49,291 nt of DNA from Paludibacteraceae bacterium (GCA_017446455.1 JAFSQV010000084.1:1-49291), one strand, 5' to 3'; shown: positions 1 to 8,931, numbered from the stretch's first letter. The notes: generated from the sequence alone by a model not told the origin. A program made the numbers and translations.

Positions 1-1920
1 GAGTACCAGACCCGTGATGATCGGCACGATGATCGCGAGGATGGACGGCAGCAACATCTCATGTTGCGCTCCCTTGGTAGAAATCGCTACGCAGCGGGCA
101 TAATCGGGATCGGCTTTGCCTTCGAGGATACCCTTGATCGTCTGGAACTGGCGACGCACCTCTTCCACCATCTTCTGTGCCGCACGACCGACGGCGTTCA
201 TTGTCAGACCGCAGAACAGGAAGGCCATCATCGAACCGATGAAGATACCTACCAGTACGATCGGGTTCATCAGGTTCACATTATAGGCGTCCATGAAGTC
301 CACGAGTGTGGCTTTCGCGGCCTCTACCCCGTTCGGTAAAGCTTCACCGGTACGGATGAGCGCAATCTTGATCTCCTCTACATACGAAGCCAAGAGGGCG
401 AGAGCCGTGAGGGCTGCCGAACCGATCGCAAAACCTTTACCCGTAGCAGCGGTAGTGTTTCCAAGTGCATCGAGGGCATCGGTACGTTGACGTACCTCAG
501 CGGGCAGACCACTCATCTCGGCGTTACCACCGGCGTTATCTGCAATCGGACCGTATGCGTCGGTAGCTAGCGTGATACCTAAGGTCGAGAGCATACCGAC
601 GGCAGCGATACCGATACCGTACAGACCCATCGAGAGGTTTTGTGCACTGAACTCTACATGGAAACCGTTAGCGCAGAGATACGCTAAGATGATCGCTACA
701 CCTACGGTGATAACCGGGATAGCGGTGGAGAGCATACCCAGACCCAGACCGCTGATGATAACAGTTGCCGGACCGGTTTGACTACTCTCACTTACTTTCT
801 GGGTCGGTTTATAACTCTGCGAGGTGTAGTACTCCGTCGATTGACCGATGATCACACCGGCTGCCAGACCGACTACCACCGACAGGCTTACTTGCCACCA
901 GAGATGGGTCTCCGTACCGAACAGCCAAGCAAAGATACCGAAGGTCACCGCTGCAATCAGTACCGCCGCCGTGTTGGTACCGATAGCCAGTGCACGGAGC
1001 AGTTCTTTCATTCCTGCACCCTCTTTGGTCTTTACCAGATAGATACCGATGATCGACAGCAGCACACCGCAGGCCGCGATGAGCGATGGAGCCAGAACGG
1101 CTTTCAGTTGCATCTGCTCGCAGAACGCAAAGGCGGATGCACCTAAGGCCATTGTCGCCAGGATCGAACCGGCATACGACTCATACAGGTCCGCACCCAT
1201 ACCCGCTACGTCACCTACGTTATCACCTACGTTATCCGCAATCGTCGCGGGGTTACGCGGATCATCCTCCGGGATATTGTACTCGGTCTTACCTACCAGG
1301 TCCGCACCTACGTCCGCGGCCTTCGTGTAGATACCACCGCCTACACGGGCAAACAGCGCCTGCGTCGAAGCACCCATACCAAAGGTAAGCATCGTCGTCG
1401 TGATCGTGATCAGATCACCGTCTGCACCTACCAGCGCCAGCAGACCCGTGTACTTGAGTACCAGGAACCAACCGGCGATATCCAGCAGCGCCAGACCAAC
1501 CACCGTCAGACCCATCACGGCACCCGAACGGAAAGCGACCTGCAGACCCGCGTTCAGACTCTGACGCGCGGCATTAGCCGTACGAGCGGATGCGTACGTA
1601 GCGGTCTTCATACCGAAGAAACCTGCCAGACCCGAGAAGAAACCACCGGTCAGGAACGCAAACCATACGATACCATTCTGCAATTTAAAGGCAGCCATCA
1701 CGGCAAAAACAATCGCCAGCACCACAAAGACAATTGTCACCACTTTGTACTGCTGCTTCAAATACGCCATAGCACCCTTGCGCACATGCGAAGCGATGGT
1801 CTTCATCAGCTCCGTACCTTCCTCCTTACCCAACATCGAGCGGTAGAAATAATACGCAAATCCCAGAGCTAAAACAGATGCCGCCAAAACGACATACATC
1901 AAGACTGTTAAATCTTCCAT
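1..1920 (-). CDS. hppA: Membrane-bound ion-translocating pyrophosphatase, K+-dependent type (C-terminus outside window)
   Basis: This integral membrane enzyme couples pyrophosphate hydrolysis to Na+ and/or H+ export. 640 residues are visible from the ATG at 1920 and the frame is open at position 1, so the last part, roughly 90 residues for this family, is missing. Many hydrophobic helices are visible. The substrate-binding segment has the DVGADLVGKTE motif followed by DDPRNPATIADNVGDNVGD, which carries the Asp residues that bind Mg-PPi. Near 440-460 the protein reads GNTTAATGKG. An Ala here, in place of the Lys of K+-independent enzymes, marks the K+-dependent subfamily, which contains the Na+ and Na+/H+ pumps; a well-studied member comes from Bacteroides vulgatus. 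Which ion is pumped is inferred from the subfamily. The gene is transcribed divergently from the 2078 gene. Confidence 0.96.
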   Translation of the reverse strand, partial: MEDLTVLMYVVLAASVLALGFAYYFYRSMLGKEEGTELMKTIASHVRKGAMAYLKQQYKVVTIVFVVLAIVFAVMAAFKLQNGIVWFAFLTGGFFSGLAGFFGMKTATYASARTANAARQSLNAGLQVAFRSGAVMGLTVVGLALLDIAGWFLVLKYTGLLALVGADGDLITITTTMLTFGMGASTQALFARVGGGIYTKAADVGADLVGKTEYNIPEDDPRNPATIADNVGDNVGDVAGMGADLYESYAGSILATMALGASAFAFCEQMQLKAVLAPSLIAACGVLLSIIGIYLVKTKEGAGMKELLRALAIGTNTAAVLIAAVTFGIFAWLFGTETHLWWQVSLSVVVGLAAGVIIGQSTEYYTSQSYKPTQKVSESSQTGPATVIISGLGLGMLSTAIPVITVGVAIILAYLCANGFHVEFSAQNLSMGLYGIGIAAVGMLSTLGITLATDAYGPIADNAGGNAEMSGLPAEVRQRTDALDALGNTTAATGKGFAIGSAALTALALLASYVEEIKIALIRTGEALPNGVEAAKATLVDFMDAYNVNLMNPIVLVGIFIGSMMAFLFCGLTMNAVGRAAQKMVEEVRRQFQTIKGILEGKADPDYARCVAISTKGAQHEMLLPSILAIIVPIITGLVL

Positions 1921-1991
1921 AGAATTGTGTTTTTTGTATTAGTATGTTTATATTTGGTTATGTCGGAGTGCTCGGAAGCACTTTGCAAGTG

Positions 1992-2022
1992 CAAAATTAC
2001 AGTAAATTTTTGATATGTGCAA
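1992..2022 (-). promoter_or_regulatory. Promoter of hppA
   Basis: On the minus strand TTGCACAT (2015-2022) is followed after exactly 15 bp by TAATTTTG (1992-1999), which fits the Bacteroidota -33/-7 promoter. About 70 bp separate it from the hppA ATG. Confidence 0.85.
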
Positions 2023-2029
2023 ATAATTC

Positions 2030-2060
2030 TTGCATATTTCAAAAAAAAGCAGTACTTTTG
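2030..2060 (+). promoter_or_regulatory. Promoter of the 2078 gene
   Basis: TTGCATAT (2030-2037), 15 bp, then TACTTTTG (2053-2060). The first in-frame ATG downstream is at 2078, which decides the start of that gene. The -7 boxes of this promoter and the divergent hppA promoter are about 55 bp apart. Confidence 0.87.
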
Positions 2061-2077
2061 TAGCGATTTTTGACGAA

Positions 2078-3325
2078 ATGAAGACGTTTTTGTTCATATT
2101 AGCGCTTGTGACGACCTTCGCGGGGCGTGTGGTGGACCAACAGGGTGCACCGATTCCGTATGCGACGGTTTACCCGGAGATCGCTCCCGAATGGGGTACG
2201 GCGACCAATAACGACGGGTATTTCTCCTTCGAGGCCAACCTTCCGCCGGACAGCCGGGTGGTCTTTTCCTATATCGGCTATCAGAAGAAAGTGGTGCTGG
2301 CTCGCGATATTACCGGTGAAATCGTACTGATAGAGCAACCGATTGCATTGCAGGAGACCGTCGTGGCAGCCAAGAAGAGCAAGCAACGCAACAAGCGCAA
2401 ACAGATGGCTACCCTGCTCCATGCGGTGTATGTGCAGTTGGAGAAAGATTTTCCGCATGATAACAGTCGTTATACGGTGGTGAGCGATGTTAGGATGAGC
2501 AGCGACAACAGTCCCTGGGGCATGGAGCAGATGATAGCGGACATCGTCGTCTTACCCGAACAGGCCAAGGAAGGACGGGACTCCGTACAGTTCCAGGGGC
2601 GTTATTGCAAACGCTTCTTTGATGCCCGCAAGCGTGCCCAAGCGGACTCGATCCTCGCCGGACAGGCCCTCGAACGCATGGAACAGAAGAGCGCACCCAA
2701 AGGTGCACCGGCCAACATGCTCCGTCGTGCAGCCAATGCGGTGGACAGCGGTGTGGTCGTACACAGCGCCCTCTTTGCGATAGGCAATATGCGGTACGAT
2801 TTTGAACAGGCGATGACGGACACCAAACACTGGACCGTGTCCAATGAGTCGGAAGGCGAGACGGTGCTGACCCATACGGAGAGTATCAGTAAGTACTTAG
2901 GTTGCTTCAAGATGACCTTCCAGCGCCATTATATAGTGGATTCGCACACGTACGCGGTACGGCGTTTCTCGGAGCATGCGGAGGTGAAAGTGACGATTCC
3001 GTTTGGTATCAAACTCAACAAAGACCAGCTGCAGATGCTCAATCTCGTCAACATGAGTGAACAGCAGATAGAGAAATTTCGACTCAAGAGACTGCGCGGA
3101 GCGGTGGACCTCAATACGATTTACCAACGGCAGGACGGACACGTCTATACGCAGGAGAAAAATATGATCTGTAACGCCTTCATCGTCGGCAGCAAGAACA
3201 CCGAGATCCCGCTGCAGATCAAGGCCACCCAACGCGTCACGGAACTCGAGACCAGCGGTGTCAAGCCCCTCCGTCGCTCCCAGATTACCCGTCGTGTGAA
3301 ACGGGAAATCGTAGAAATTTATTAA
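2078..3325 (+). CDS. Exported protein with carboxypeptidase-regulatory-like beta-sandwich domain
   Basis: The protein has 415 residues. The start at 2078 is chosen because the promoter -7 box at 2053-2060 lies upstream of it; an earlier in-frame ATG at 2030 would precede the transcript. MKTFLFILALVTTFAG looks like a signal peptide. It is followed at once by a CarboxypepD_reg-like domain (GRVVDQQGAPIPYATV..., about residues 16-100), which in Bacteroidota usually heads TonB receptors or DUF5686-type outer-membrane proteins. The rest (about 110-415) has no motif I recognise and no TonB-receptor barrel. It contains a basic stretch KKSKQRNKRKQ after the sandwich domain and ends in a charged segment. 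It is probably periplasmic or surface-associated. Function unknown. Confidence 0.8.
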   Translation: MKTFLFILALVTTFAGRVVDQQGAPIPYATVYPEIAPEWGTATNNDGYFSFEANLPPDSRVVFSYIGYQKKVVLARDITGEIVLIEQPIALQETVVAAKKSKQRNKRKQMATLLHAVYVQLEKDFPHDNSRYTVVSDVRMSSDNSPWGMEQMIADIVVLPEQAKEGRDSVQFQGRYCKRFFDARKRAQADSILAGQALERMEQKSAPKGAPANMLRRAANAVDSGVVVHSALFAIGNMRYDFEQAMTDTKHWTVSNESEGETVLTHTESISKYLGCFKMTFQRHYIVDSHTYAVRRFSEHAEVKVTIPFGIKLNKDQLQMLNLVNMSEQQIEKFRLKRLRGAVDLNTIYQRQDGHVYTQEKNMICNAFIVGSKNTEIPLQIKATQRVTELETSGVKPLRRSQITRRVKREIVEIY

Positions 3326-3341
3326 AAAATCACCTATATAT

Positions 3342-3372
3342 TTGCATATATGCAAAAAATGTAGTACCTTTG
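3342..3372 (+). promoter_or_regulatory. Promoter of tRNA-Gly and rnpB
   Basis: TTGCATAT (3342-3349), 15 bp, TACCTTTG (3365-3372). The -33 region is part of a perfect 14-bp palindrome TTGCATATATGCAA (3342-3355). The tRNA begins 12 bp after the -7 box, so this promoter very likely drives it. No second promoter is visible before rnpB. Confidence 0.87.
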
Positions 3373-3383
3373 CAGTCGATTTC

Positions 3384-3454
3384 GCGGTGTTAGCACATCG
3401 GTAGTGCATCGGCTTCCCAAGCCGAGGAGGCGGGTTCGATTCCCGTACACCGCT
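3384..3454 (+). tRNA. tRNA-Gly (anticodon CCC)
   Basis: A complete cloverleaf of 71 nt without an encoded CCA. The acceptor stem is GCGGTGT/ACACCGC with discriminator T3454. The D stem is GCAC/GTGC and the anticodon stem TCGGC/GCCGA with loop TTCCCAA, giving anticodon CCC for GGG codons. The T arm is GCGGG-TTCGATT-CCCGT. Its 3' end lies only about 4 nt before the RNase P RNA, so the two are very likely cut from one transcript. Confidence 0.96.
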
Positions 3455-3458
3455 CTCA

Positions 3459-3772
3459 GAGTAAGCCGGTCTGCCGCGCCGAAAGGTGAGGAAAGTCCGG
3501 GCAGCACAGAGCACCGCAGCGGTTAACGGCCGTCAGGCAGAAATGTTTGGTCACTGCTACAGAGACGAGATCGCGTTTCTTGCCCGGAAGGGAAAGGGAT
3601 AAGCGAGGTGAAACGAGCAAACTGCGGGCTGCAATTCCATGTAAACCGGCGTCTGAGCGTTGCTCGCGCGAGTCGGAGGGTAGGAAGCGAGAGAGAGGCA
3701 TGGTAACATGTTCTCCGAGATTAATGGCAGACGCCCGAAAGGGTACAGAACCCGGCTTATAGGCCTGCGCTC
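3459..3772 (+). ncRNA. rnpB: RNase P RNA, bacterial class A
   Basis: This is the catalytic RNA of RNase P, which matures tRNA 5' ends. The core signatures are present: GAGGAAAGTCCGGGC near 3489-3503 (P4 5' strand and conserved region I), and ACAGAACCCGGCTTAT at 3745-3760 (P4 3' strand and conserved region V). The distance between them fits a molecule of about 315 nt. The ends are estimated from a possible imperfect P1 pairing of GAGTAAGCC (3459-3467) with GGCCTGCGCTC (3762-3772), and are uncertain by several bases. CCCCTACGGGG just downstream could form a small hairpin but has no U-tract, so the transcript may continue into the next gene at 3802. Confidence 0.95.
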
Positions 3773-3801
3773 CCCTACGGGGACCCCATAAAAAAGAAAC
3801 C

Positions 3802-5118
3802 ATGAAGAAAATTTCCCAAATAGCAGGATTTGTACGCTACGATATGTGGCGGAGGACGACGACGGAGATAGACACTTGGTACAAGCGTCTTGGCTACATG
3901 GTGATGCGTACGATCGCGCTGGTGGTTCGCGGATTCACGAGCAAGAACCTCAATGACCAGGCAAAAGCCCTCACCTACTCCCTTATCTTCGCCGTAGTAC
4001 CTATCCTCGCGATGATCTTCGCGGTAGCCAAGGGTTTCGGTGTGGACGATGTGATCGAGCAACAACTCAACGCCTCATTCCTCGGCGAGACGAACATGGT
4101 TCCGACCATTATGACGATGGTCGATCGCTATCTGGAGACGGCGCAAGGCGGTTTATTCATCGGAATTGGTATCCTGATCTTGCTTTGGGCCATTTATTCG
4201 TTCTTCCAGTCCGTAGAGACAGCCTTCAACCGCATATGGAACGTGAAAAAATCGCGTTCTATTCTTCGTCAGGTGACCACTTATATCGCTATCGTGGTGC
4301 TGATGCCGGTGGTGATTGTTTGTTCGGCGGGTTTGAATATATTCGTTCATTCGGCAGTAGAGAACGTCGTGCATGCGCATGTTCTACACGAGTTCCTGCA
4401 TGCTAATGGCGTGAAGTTCTTGCAATTTCTGATGTGCTGGTTGCTCTTCACGATCATGTATGTCGCTATCCCGAACACGAAAGTGCGTTTTATGCCGGCC
4501 TTGATACCCGGTGTGCTGATGGGTACGCTGTTCCAATTACTGCAAATGCTATCCGTTTATTTGATCGCCTTGCTTAGTCGCACGAGTATCGTCTATGGAG
4601 CGTTCGCGTCGATACCTATTCTGATGACGTGGCTGCAGTGGACGAGTCTGCTGATTCTAATCGGCGCAGAGATGAGTTATGCCATCCAAAACAACGAGGA
4701 GTTTGAGTACGAAAAGGACCTGAACGAGATGTCCCGCCGCTATAAAGACTTCATCATGCTCTACCTCTTATCTATTATAATCAAGCGTTTTGAGAATAAC
4801 GAAGCACCTCTCACGGCGCACGAACTTGCCATTCGCGACCACTTGCCTATTCGTGTCGTAAATCAGTTATTGGGCCGAATGGTGGAGACCGGAGTAGTAA
4901 GAGAGGTGTATGTGGAGGGCGAAGAAGAGAAGACTTTCCAGCCTGCGCTCGACACGCATAAGATAAGTATCGGCATGGTGATCGACCGGATTGACGCGCA
5001 GGGAGCAGAAGAGTTTTTGGCTTCACCGACGCCGGAGATGCAAGCGTTCTGGGAGCGGTATATTAAGGTAAAAAAGAACCATACCACATTGAACGAAATT
5101 CTAATTACAGACATATGA
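3802..5118 (+). CDS. YihY/virulence factor BrkB family inner-membrane protein
   Basis: The protein has 438 residues. About six membrane helices lie between residues 60 and 300, in the pattern of the YihY/BrkB family (once misnamed RNase BN). The family signatures QAKALTYSLIFAVVPILAMIFA near residue 55 and WAIYSFFQSVETAFNRIWNV near 130 are visible. About 130 C-terminal residues form a soluble helical extension with a winged-helix-like look (LTAHELAIRDHLPIRVVNQLLGRMVETGVVREV), common in Bacteroidota members. The family's biochemical function is not settled. The ATG lies about 30 nt after rnpB with no clear terminator between. The stop overlaps the next start (ATGA), so the gene is translationally coupled to the amylase. 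Confidence 0.93.
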   Translation: MKKISQIAGFVRYDMWRRTTTEIDTWYKRLGYMVMRTIALVVRGFTSKNLNDQAKALTYSLIFAVVPILAMIFAVAKGFGVDDVIEQQLNASFLGETNMVPTIMTMVDRYLETAQGGLFIGIGILILLWAIYSFFQSVETAFNRIWNVKKSRSILRQVTTYIAIVVLMPVVIVCSAGLNIFVHSAVENVVHAHVLHEFLHANGVKFLQFLMCWLLFTIMYVAIPNTKVRFMPALIPGVLMGTLFQLLQMLSVYLIALLSRTSIVYGAFASIPILMTWLQWTSLLILIGAEMSYAIQNNEEFEYEKDLNEMSRRYKDFIMLYLLSIIIKRFENNEAPLTAHELAIRDHLPIRVVNQLLGRMVETGVVREVYVEGEEEKTFQPALDTHKISIGMVIDRIDAQGAEEFLASPTPEMQAFWERYIKVKKNHTTLNEILITDI

Positions 5119-6965
5119 AAAGACACCCTATTCTATTGGCCGCCGTGCTGATGATGAGTCAGCTGATGTTTGCGGCCCCGAAGATTCAACAAGTGGAGCC
5201 TCTTAGTTGGTGGACGAACATGAACACGCCGCTGACGTTGCTCTTCCACGGTCAAGACCTGCAAGACGCGCAAGTAAGTGTGCAGCAGATTGTCAACGGC
5301 AAAGTGATGCGCGGCGCGTGCTTAGGTCTCGTGCCTACCGGACAACACAACGCGGAGAGTCCGAACTACCTGTTCGTGGACTTTGGCGTCAACCAACCTG
5401 GCACCTACCGTATTACCCTCAAGAAAGGCCGTAAGAAAGCGACGTATGACTATGTCATCAATGAGCGCAAAGCCGGTAGCCGTGAGCGCAAGAGTTTCGA
5501 TGCGTCGGACGTGGTGTACCTCATCATGAGCGACCGCTTCGTGGATGGCGACGAGAGCAATAACAGCACGAAAGACACCCGCGAGAAAGCCAACAAAGCC
5601 GACGTGAACGGTCGTTGGGGCGGTGATATCCAAGGTATCATCAACAGTTTCGACCACATCTTGGCCCTTGGCGCGACCGCTATCTGGCCGACGCCAATGC
5701 TTGGCGACGACGAGGCGGCATGGAGTTATCACGGCTACGCATGCTCGGACTACTACCACATCGACCCGCGCTACGGCTCGAACGCGCTGTATGCAGAAAT
5801 GGTTCAGAAAGCCCATGAGAAGGGTCTGAAGATCCTTATGGATATGGTTCCGAACCACTGCGGCGCAGCACACTGGTGGATGAAAGACCTGCCGTATCAG
5901 GATTGGATTAACCAATTCCCGGAGTTCACCAACACCAATAACTGTTTCACGGCGAACTACGACCCGAATGCTTCGGAATACGACCGTCAGCTCTCTAACC
6001 GCGGTTGGTTTGATCATCCAATGCCGGATATGAACCTCGAAAACCCCGACTTGCTGAAGTATTTCCAGCAGTGGGCGATTTGGTGGATTGAGTTTGCGGA
6101 CCTCGACGGCCTGCGCGTGGACACCTATCCGTATATCGAGAAGATACCCGCCAGCCAATGGCTTAAGGCCATCCGCGAGGAGTATCCGAATATGAATATT
6201 GTCGGCGAGTGCTGGACCCGTCCGGCTCCGGCTGTAGCATACTGGCAGAGCGGCGCGAAGAACTTCGACGGCTTTGACTCCAACCTGCCTACCGTGATGG
6301 ACTTCCCCGTAGAAGAAGCTATTCGTCAGGCGCTTGAGAACGACGGTAGCGGTTGGGGTAATGGTCTGACGCGCGTCTATGACGCGATGACCTTGGATTA
6401 TATGTATGCGGATGTGAACAAACTGCTGACCTTCCTCGGCAACCACGACATGGCCCGCATCGCTGATATCGTCAAGGATAAGGACCCGCGCCGCGTGAAG
6501 TTAGCGAACGTGCTGCTGGCGACGATGCGTGGTATTCCGCAACTCCTTTACGGTGATGAGTATGCGATGACCGCTAAGGGCGATCCGAACAGCCACTCCC
6601 TACTCCGTTCCCCGCTGCCGCAAGGCGATGAGGTGACGCCGGAGATGCAGGATATGTTCGACTTCCAGAGCGCGCTCTATACTTGGCGTAAGAACGAACC
6701 GGTGCTGCATTTCGGCCGCACGATGCATTTCCTCGCGCGCAACAACACCTATGCATTCTTCCGTTATAATGACAAAGAGGCGGTGTTTGTGTTCGCGAAC
6801 GCAGCCGAAGAACCGCGTATCATTCCGACGGAGACCTATGCCGAGATCCTGGGTAAGTATAATGCTAGAGGCATTAATCCGCTGACGGGCGAGACGGTTG
6901 ATCTTCGCCGCAGAAATATCGAGGTGCCGGCATTAGGAACACTGATCGTTAAGTTGACGAAATGA
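5115..6965 (+). CDS. Periplasmic GH13 alpha-amylase family hydrolase (cyclomaltodextrinase/neopullulanase type)
   Basis: The protein has 616 residues and breaks alpha-1,4-glucan or maltodextrin. MKRHPILLAAVLMMSQLMFA is a signal peptide. Residues about 22-118 form the N-terminal beta-sandwich of cyclomaltodextrinase-like enzymes. The TIM barrel follows (YLIMSDRFVDGD at 135-146). The catalytic residues are present: nucleophile D336 in GLRVDT, acid/base E365 in NIVGEC, and the transition-state stabiliser D445 in LGNHD. DMVPNH (243-248) is conserved region I. A C-terminal beta domain ends near residue 610. Bacteroides SusA-like neopullulanases share this layout. There is no lipobox, so a soluble periplasmic enzyme is likely. 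No susC/susD or starch regulator is nearby. It overlaps both neighbours by ATGA and forms one operon with them. Confidence 0.95.
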   Translation: MKRHPILLAAVLMMSQLMFAAPKIQQVEPLSWWTNMNTPLTLLFHGQDLQDAQVSVQQIVNGKVMRGACLGLVPTGQHNAESPNYLFVDFGVNQPGTYRITLKKGRKKATYDYVINERKAGSRERKSFDASDVVYLIMSDRFVDGDESNNSTKDTREKANKADVNGRWGGDIQGIINSFDHILALGATAIWPTPMLGDDEAAWSYHGYACSDYYHIDPRYGSNALYAEMVQKAHEKGLKILMDMVPNHCGAAHWWMKDLPYQDWINQFPEFTNTNNCFTANYDPNASEYDRQLSNRGWFDHPMPDMNLENPDLLKYFQQWAIWWIEFADLDGLRVDTYPYIEKIPASQWLKAIREEYPNMNIVGECWTRPAPAVAYWQSGAKNFDGFDSNLPTVMDFPVEEAIRQALENDGSGWGNGLTRVYDAMTLDYMYADVNKLLTFLGNHDMARIADIVKDKDPRRVKLANVLLATMRGIPQLLYGDEYAMTAKGDPNSHSLLRSPLPQGDEVTPEMQDMFDFQSALYTWRKNEPVLHFGRTMHFLARNNTYAFFRYNDKEAVFVFANAAEEPRIIPTETYAEILGKYNARGINPLTGETVDLRRRNIEVPALGTLIVKLTK

Positions 6966-7153
6966 ACGAAGGAATAAAAAAGGCGTGCCCGCGTTGTGGC
7001 GCGCCTTTTATTTGCCATCATGAGAATCCCGCTATCTGCCAGTGCGCAGGGATTGAACTAAACGAAAAAGCGCGCGCATTTCTGCGCACGCATTATTCGG
7101 ATTGCTTATGCAGGGCCTGCCTGATAGAGGTTGCCAGGAACCTAGGAAACTAG
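6962..7153 (+). CDS. Small cysteine-rich CWC family protein
   Basis: The protein has 63 residues. It has two CxxC-like pairs (CPRCGAPFICHHENPAICQC near residues 9-28 and CLCRAC near 49-54), matching the cysteine-rich CWC family, probably a zinc-binding fold. Function unknown. The start overlaps the amylase stop by ATGA, so it is the last gene of the rnpB-yihY-amylase transcript. Its 3' end overlaps that of the convergent BtuF-like gene by 4 bp, so there is no room for a terminator between them. Confidence 0.85.
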   Translation: MNEGIKKACPRCGAPFICHHENPAICQCAGIELNEKARAFLRTHYSDCLCRACLIEVARNLGN

Positions 7154-8175
7154 TATAATTTCGCTGCAAAGTGCAGCGTTGAGTCGGGGGCGTTATTCAG
7201 GATGTGAATAACGTCCTCGAGCATTTCTTCGGGGTGTACCACACCTCGCTCCCAGAAATTATTGGCTCCACCGGCCTTGACTTGCCTGCGCCAGTTATAG
7301 ACGCGGCTGTCTTGGTAGGCTTTGAACCACGTATGCTTCTCGTCTAATTGAGCGAGTTCGGCCAAGCTGTTTCCTCCGGCTCCCACCCACACATCCGAGT
7401 CGTGGAAATAACGCAGCGTCTCTTCTATCGTCAGCGGAATAGAGGTCTCGCGTTCGTCGTCATAGAACGGATAGTCTGCGCCGGCATCCTTGAAGAGATA
7501 CGCCAGGTAGTTCTTGCCGGAAGGCACGTACCAAGTGCCCCTAAAATTATTACCACTCATAATTTTAGAGGATTTGACATTGGAGATTGAAGACTTGAGA
7601 TTGTTATACTTCGTCTCTACTTCGTGGAAGACCGAGTCGGCTTCGTGTAGGCGGCCGGTGAGGGCACCGAGCACACGGATCCATTCGGCCCGCGCGAGCG
7701 GGCTGCCTTCCTGCCACTCGTTGATATAGATCGTCGTCACGCCGAGTTTCTCCAGGCGCGTCGCTTCGAGGTTGTCGTATTGGCCGTAATTGACGGCTAA
7801 CAACGCGTCTAAGCCTGCTTGGAGCGTACGCTCGGCCGAGGGCTTCATCGAATCGCCGAGGTCTATCTCATCGCCTTTGACGGGCGTGTAGATCAATTCA
7901 GGGTTGCAGACAGCTACGAGGCAGTCCAAGGCATCTATTGCATAGAGGAATCCCACCTGCACGGTACTCATCGTGCCGAGACGACGCAGCGGTTCTTTCA
8001 CACAGATTCGCTGGTACGGTTGAAAAACCTCCACGATCGTACCTGTGTCCGTAGGCGTGATTTGAAAGCCTGCAGCGTATTTATTCCCTACGGGAATACT
8101 ACCCTGCTCTGCGGACTGTTTAGCACAGCCCGCAAAGCAAAGCAGCAATCCTACTATCGGTACAAACCGCTTCAT
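7150..8175 (-). CDS. btuF: ABC-transporter substrate-binding lipoprotein, BtuF-like (probable corrinoid binder)
   Basis: The protein has 341 residues. The ATG at 8175 is chosen; its A is shared with the TGA of the upstream gene (TGATG), indicating coupling. MKRFVPIVGLLLCFAGC is a lipoprotein signal with the Cys at residue 17. The two-lobe helical-backbone binding fold of cobalamin, heme and siderophore proteins is recognisable from VEVFQPYQRICVKEPLRRLGTMSTVQVGFLYAIDALDCLVAV and TIYINEWQEGSPLARAEWIRVLGALTG. The cobalamin ligand is inferred from the riboswitch and BtuB/BtuG-like partners; heme cannot be excluded from the protein alone. No BtuC/BtuD permease or ATPase lies in the window. A 7-bp-period repeat array (7568-7602) is translated in frame as NLKSSISNVKSS. 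Next to it are 10-bp inverted repeats CTAAAATTAT (7541-7550) and ATAATTTTAG (7559-7568). Confidence 0.85.
   Translation of the reverse strand: MKRFVPIVGLLLCFAGCAKQSAEQGSIPVGNKYAAGFQITPTDTGTIVEVFQPYQRICVKEPLRRLGTMSTVQVGFLYAIDALDCLVAVCNPELIYTPVKGDEIDLGDSMKPSAERTLQAGLDALLAVNYGQYDNLEATRLEKLGVTTIYINEWQEGSPLARAEWIRVLGALTGRLHEADSVFHEVETKYNNLKSSISNVKSSKIMSGNNFRGTWYVPSGKNYLAYLFKDAGADYPFYDDERETSIPLTIEETLRYFHDSDVWVGAGGNSLAELAQLDEKHTWFKAYQDSRVYNWRRQVKAGGANNFWERGVVHPEEMLEDVIHILNNAPDSTLHFAAKLY
7568..7602 (-). repeat. 7-bp-period array inside the BtuF-like gene
   Basis: Five consecutive heptamers on the + strand: gaggatt, tgacatt, ggagatt, gaagact, tgagatt. They are translated in frame on the minus strand in the linker between the lobes. 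Confidence 0.75.
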
Positions 8176-8876
8176 CAACGCTTAGCACCGAGGTCGTCAA
8201 CACAGAAGTAAGACGGCGTATTCAAGCCCCAGTCGCCCGTACGGCTACCCGTCATCTCGAAGGTCAACTCATCTACCTCGCCGAGCGTGCTCAGGTCCAC
8301 GTACGTCCAGTTCTTTACAATCGACGTACCTTCTGCCAACATGAAATCTACTTTGGTGTTTACTACCTGGCCGTTCAACTTACCGCCAATAGTCAGTTTG
8401 AACCAGTCTTCATCTCCGAACGGCTCACCGGCATATGCATCACCTTCGGTCATCGAAGCATAGGCATACATGTTGTTGCATACATACATACCCGGAACGA
8501 TTGCTGCGCTGGTCAGTTTGATGGTGTTCGGAGCCCAAGCGTTCGCATACCACACCATAAAGTTCCTACCTCTGTGAGGACCACCGGCTGTTGCATAGTA
8601 CGCACCTTCAAGGCCTTTTTTGCTTGTGCCCTTGATGTTCGATACTACCGCTCCGGCAACAGACGCACCTGCCCAAGAAACAGTTTCCTCTGCTTTGAAA
8701 GCACCGCTCTTCAGGAAAATCGTGGTGTCTTTGTCTGCTTTGAAAATGCTGTCCTGTTTTACAGGGCTGATTTCTGCCTCTTCGAAGGTTGCTACGAACT
8801 GATCAGGCACTGCTGTGTTCTCGCACGACGCAAATACCAGCGCCAATGCAGCTACAAAAAAGAATGATCTTTTCAT
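8175..8876 (-). CDS. DUF4465-type secreted/surface protein in the B12 operon
   Basis: The protein has 233 residues. MKRSFFFVAALALVFASC is a lipoprotein signal with the Cys at 18. The body is a predicted beta-sandwich with LEGAYYATAGGPHRGRNFMVWYANAW near the middle and VCNNMYAYASMTEGDAYAGEPFGDEDWFKLTIGG, typical of DUF4465 proteins found with BtuB/BtuG in Bacteroidota. From memory, surface cobalamin-binding BtuH proteins belong to this type; I could not check this. The gene is coupled to the BtuF-like gene by TGATG and lies 55 bp after the BtuG-like gene with no promoter box between. It therefore belongs to the riboswitch-controlled operon. Confidence 0.8.
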   Translation of the reverse strand: MKRSFFFVAALALVFASCENTAVPDQFVATFEEAEISPVKQDSIFKADKDTTIFLKSGAFKAEETVSWAGASVAGAVVSNIKGTSKKGLEGAYYATAGGPHRGRNFMVWYANAWAPNTIKLTSAAIVPGMYVCNNMYAYASMTEGDAYAGEPFGDEDWFKLTIGGKLNGQVVNTKVDFMLAEGTSIVKNWTYVDLSTLGEVDELTFEMTGSRTGDWGLNTPSYFCVDDLGAKR

Positions 8877-8931
8877 TTTTGTTTTTGTTTTAAATTGTTA
8901 ATAAATTGGGTTAATATAAGTGTTATTCGCA

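Noticed and set aside
3773..3800. Terminator after rnpB (CCCCTACGGGG)
   Set aside because: The stem is only 4 bp and is followed by an A-rich run, not a T-tract on the sense strand.
3456..3803. Open frames on both strands across 3456-3803
   Set aside because: They lie over the RNase P RNA, whose conserved core motifs explain the sequence.
5322..6446. Open frame of 374 codons on the minus strand
   Set aside because: Antisense to the GH13 gene, whose catalytic motifs are intact; no promoter or family match.
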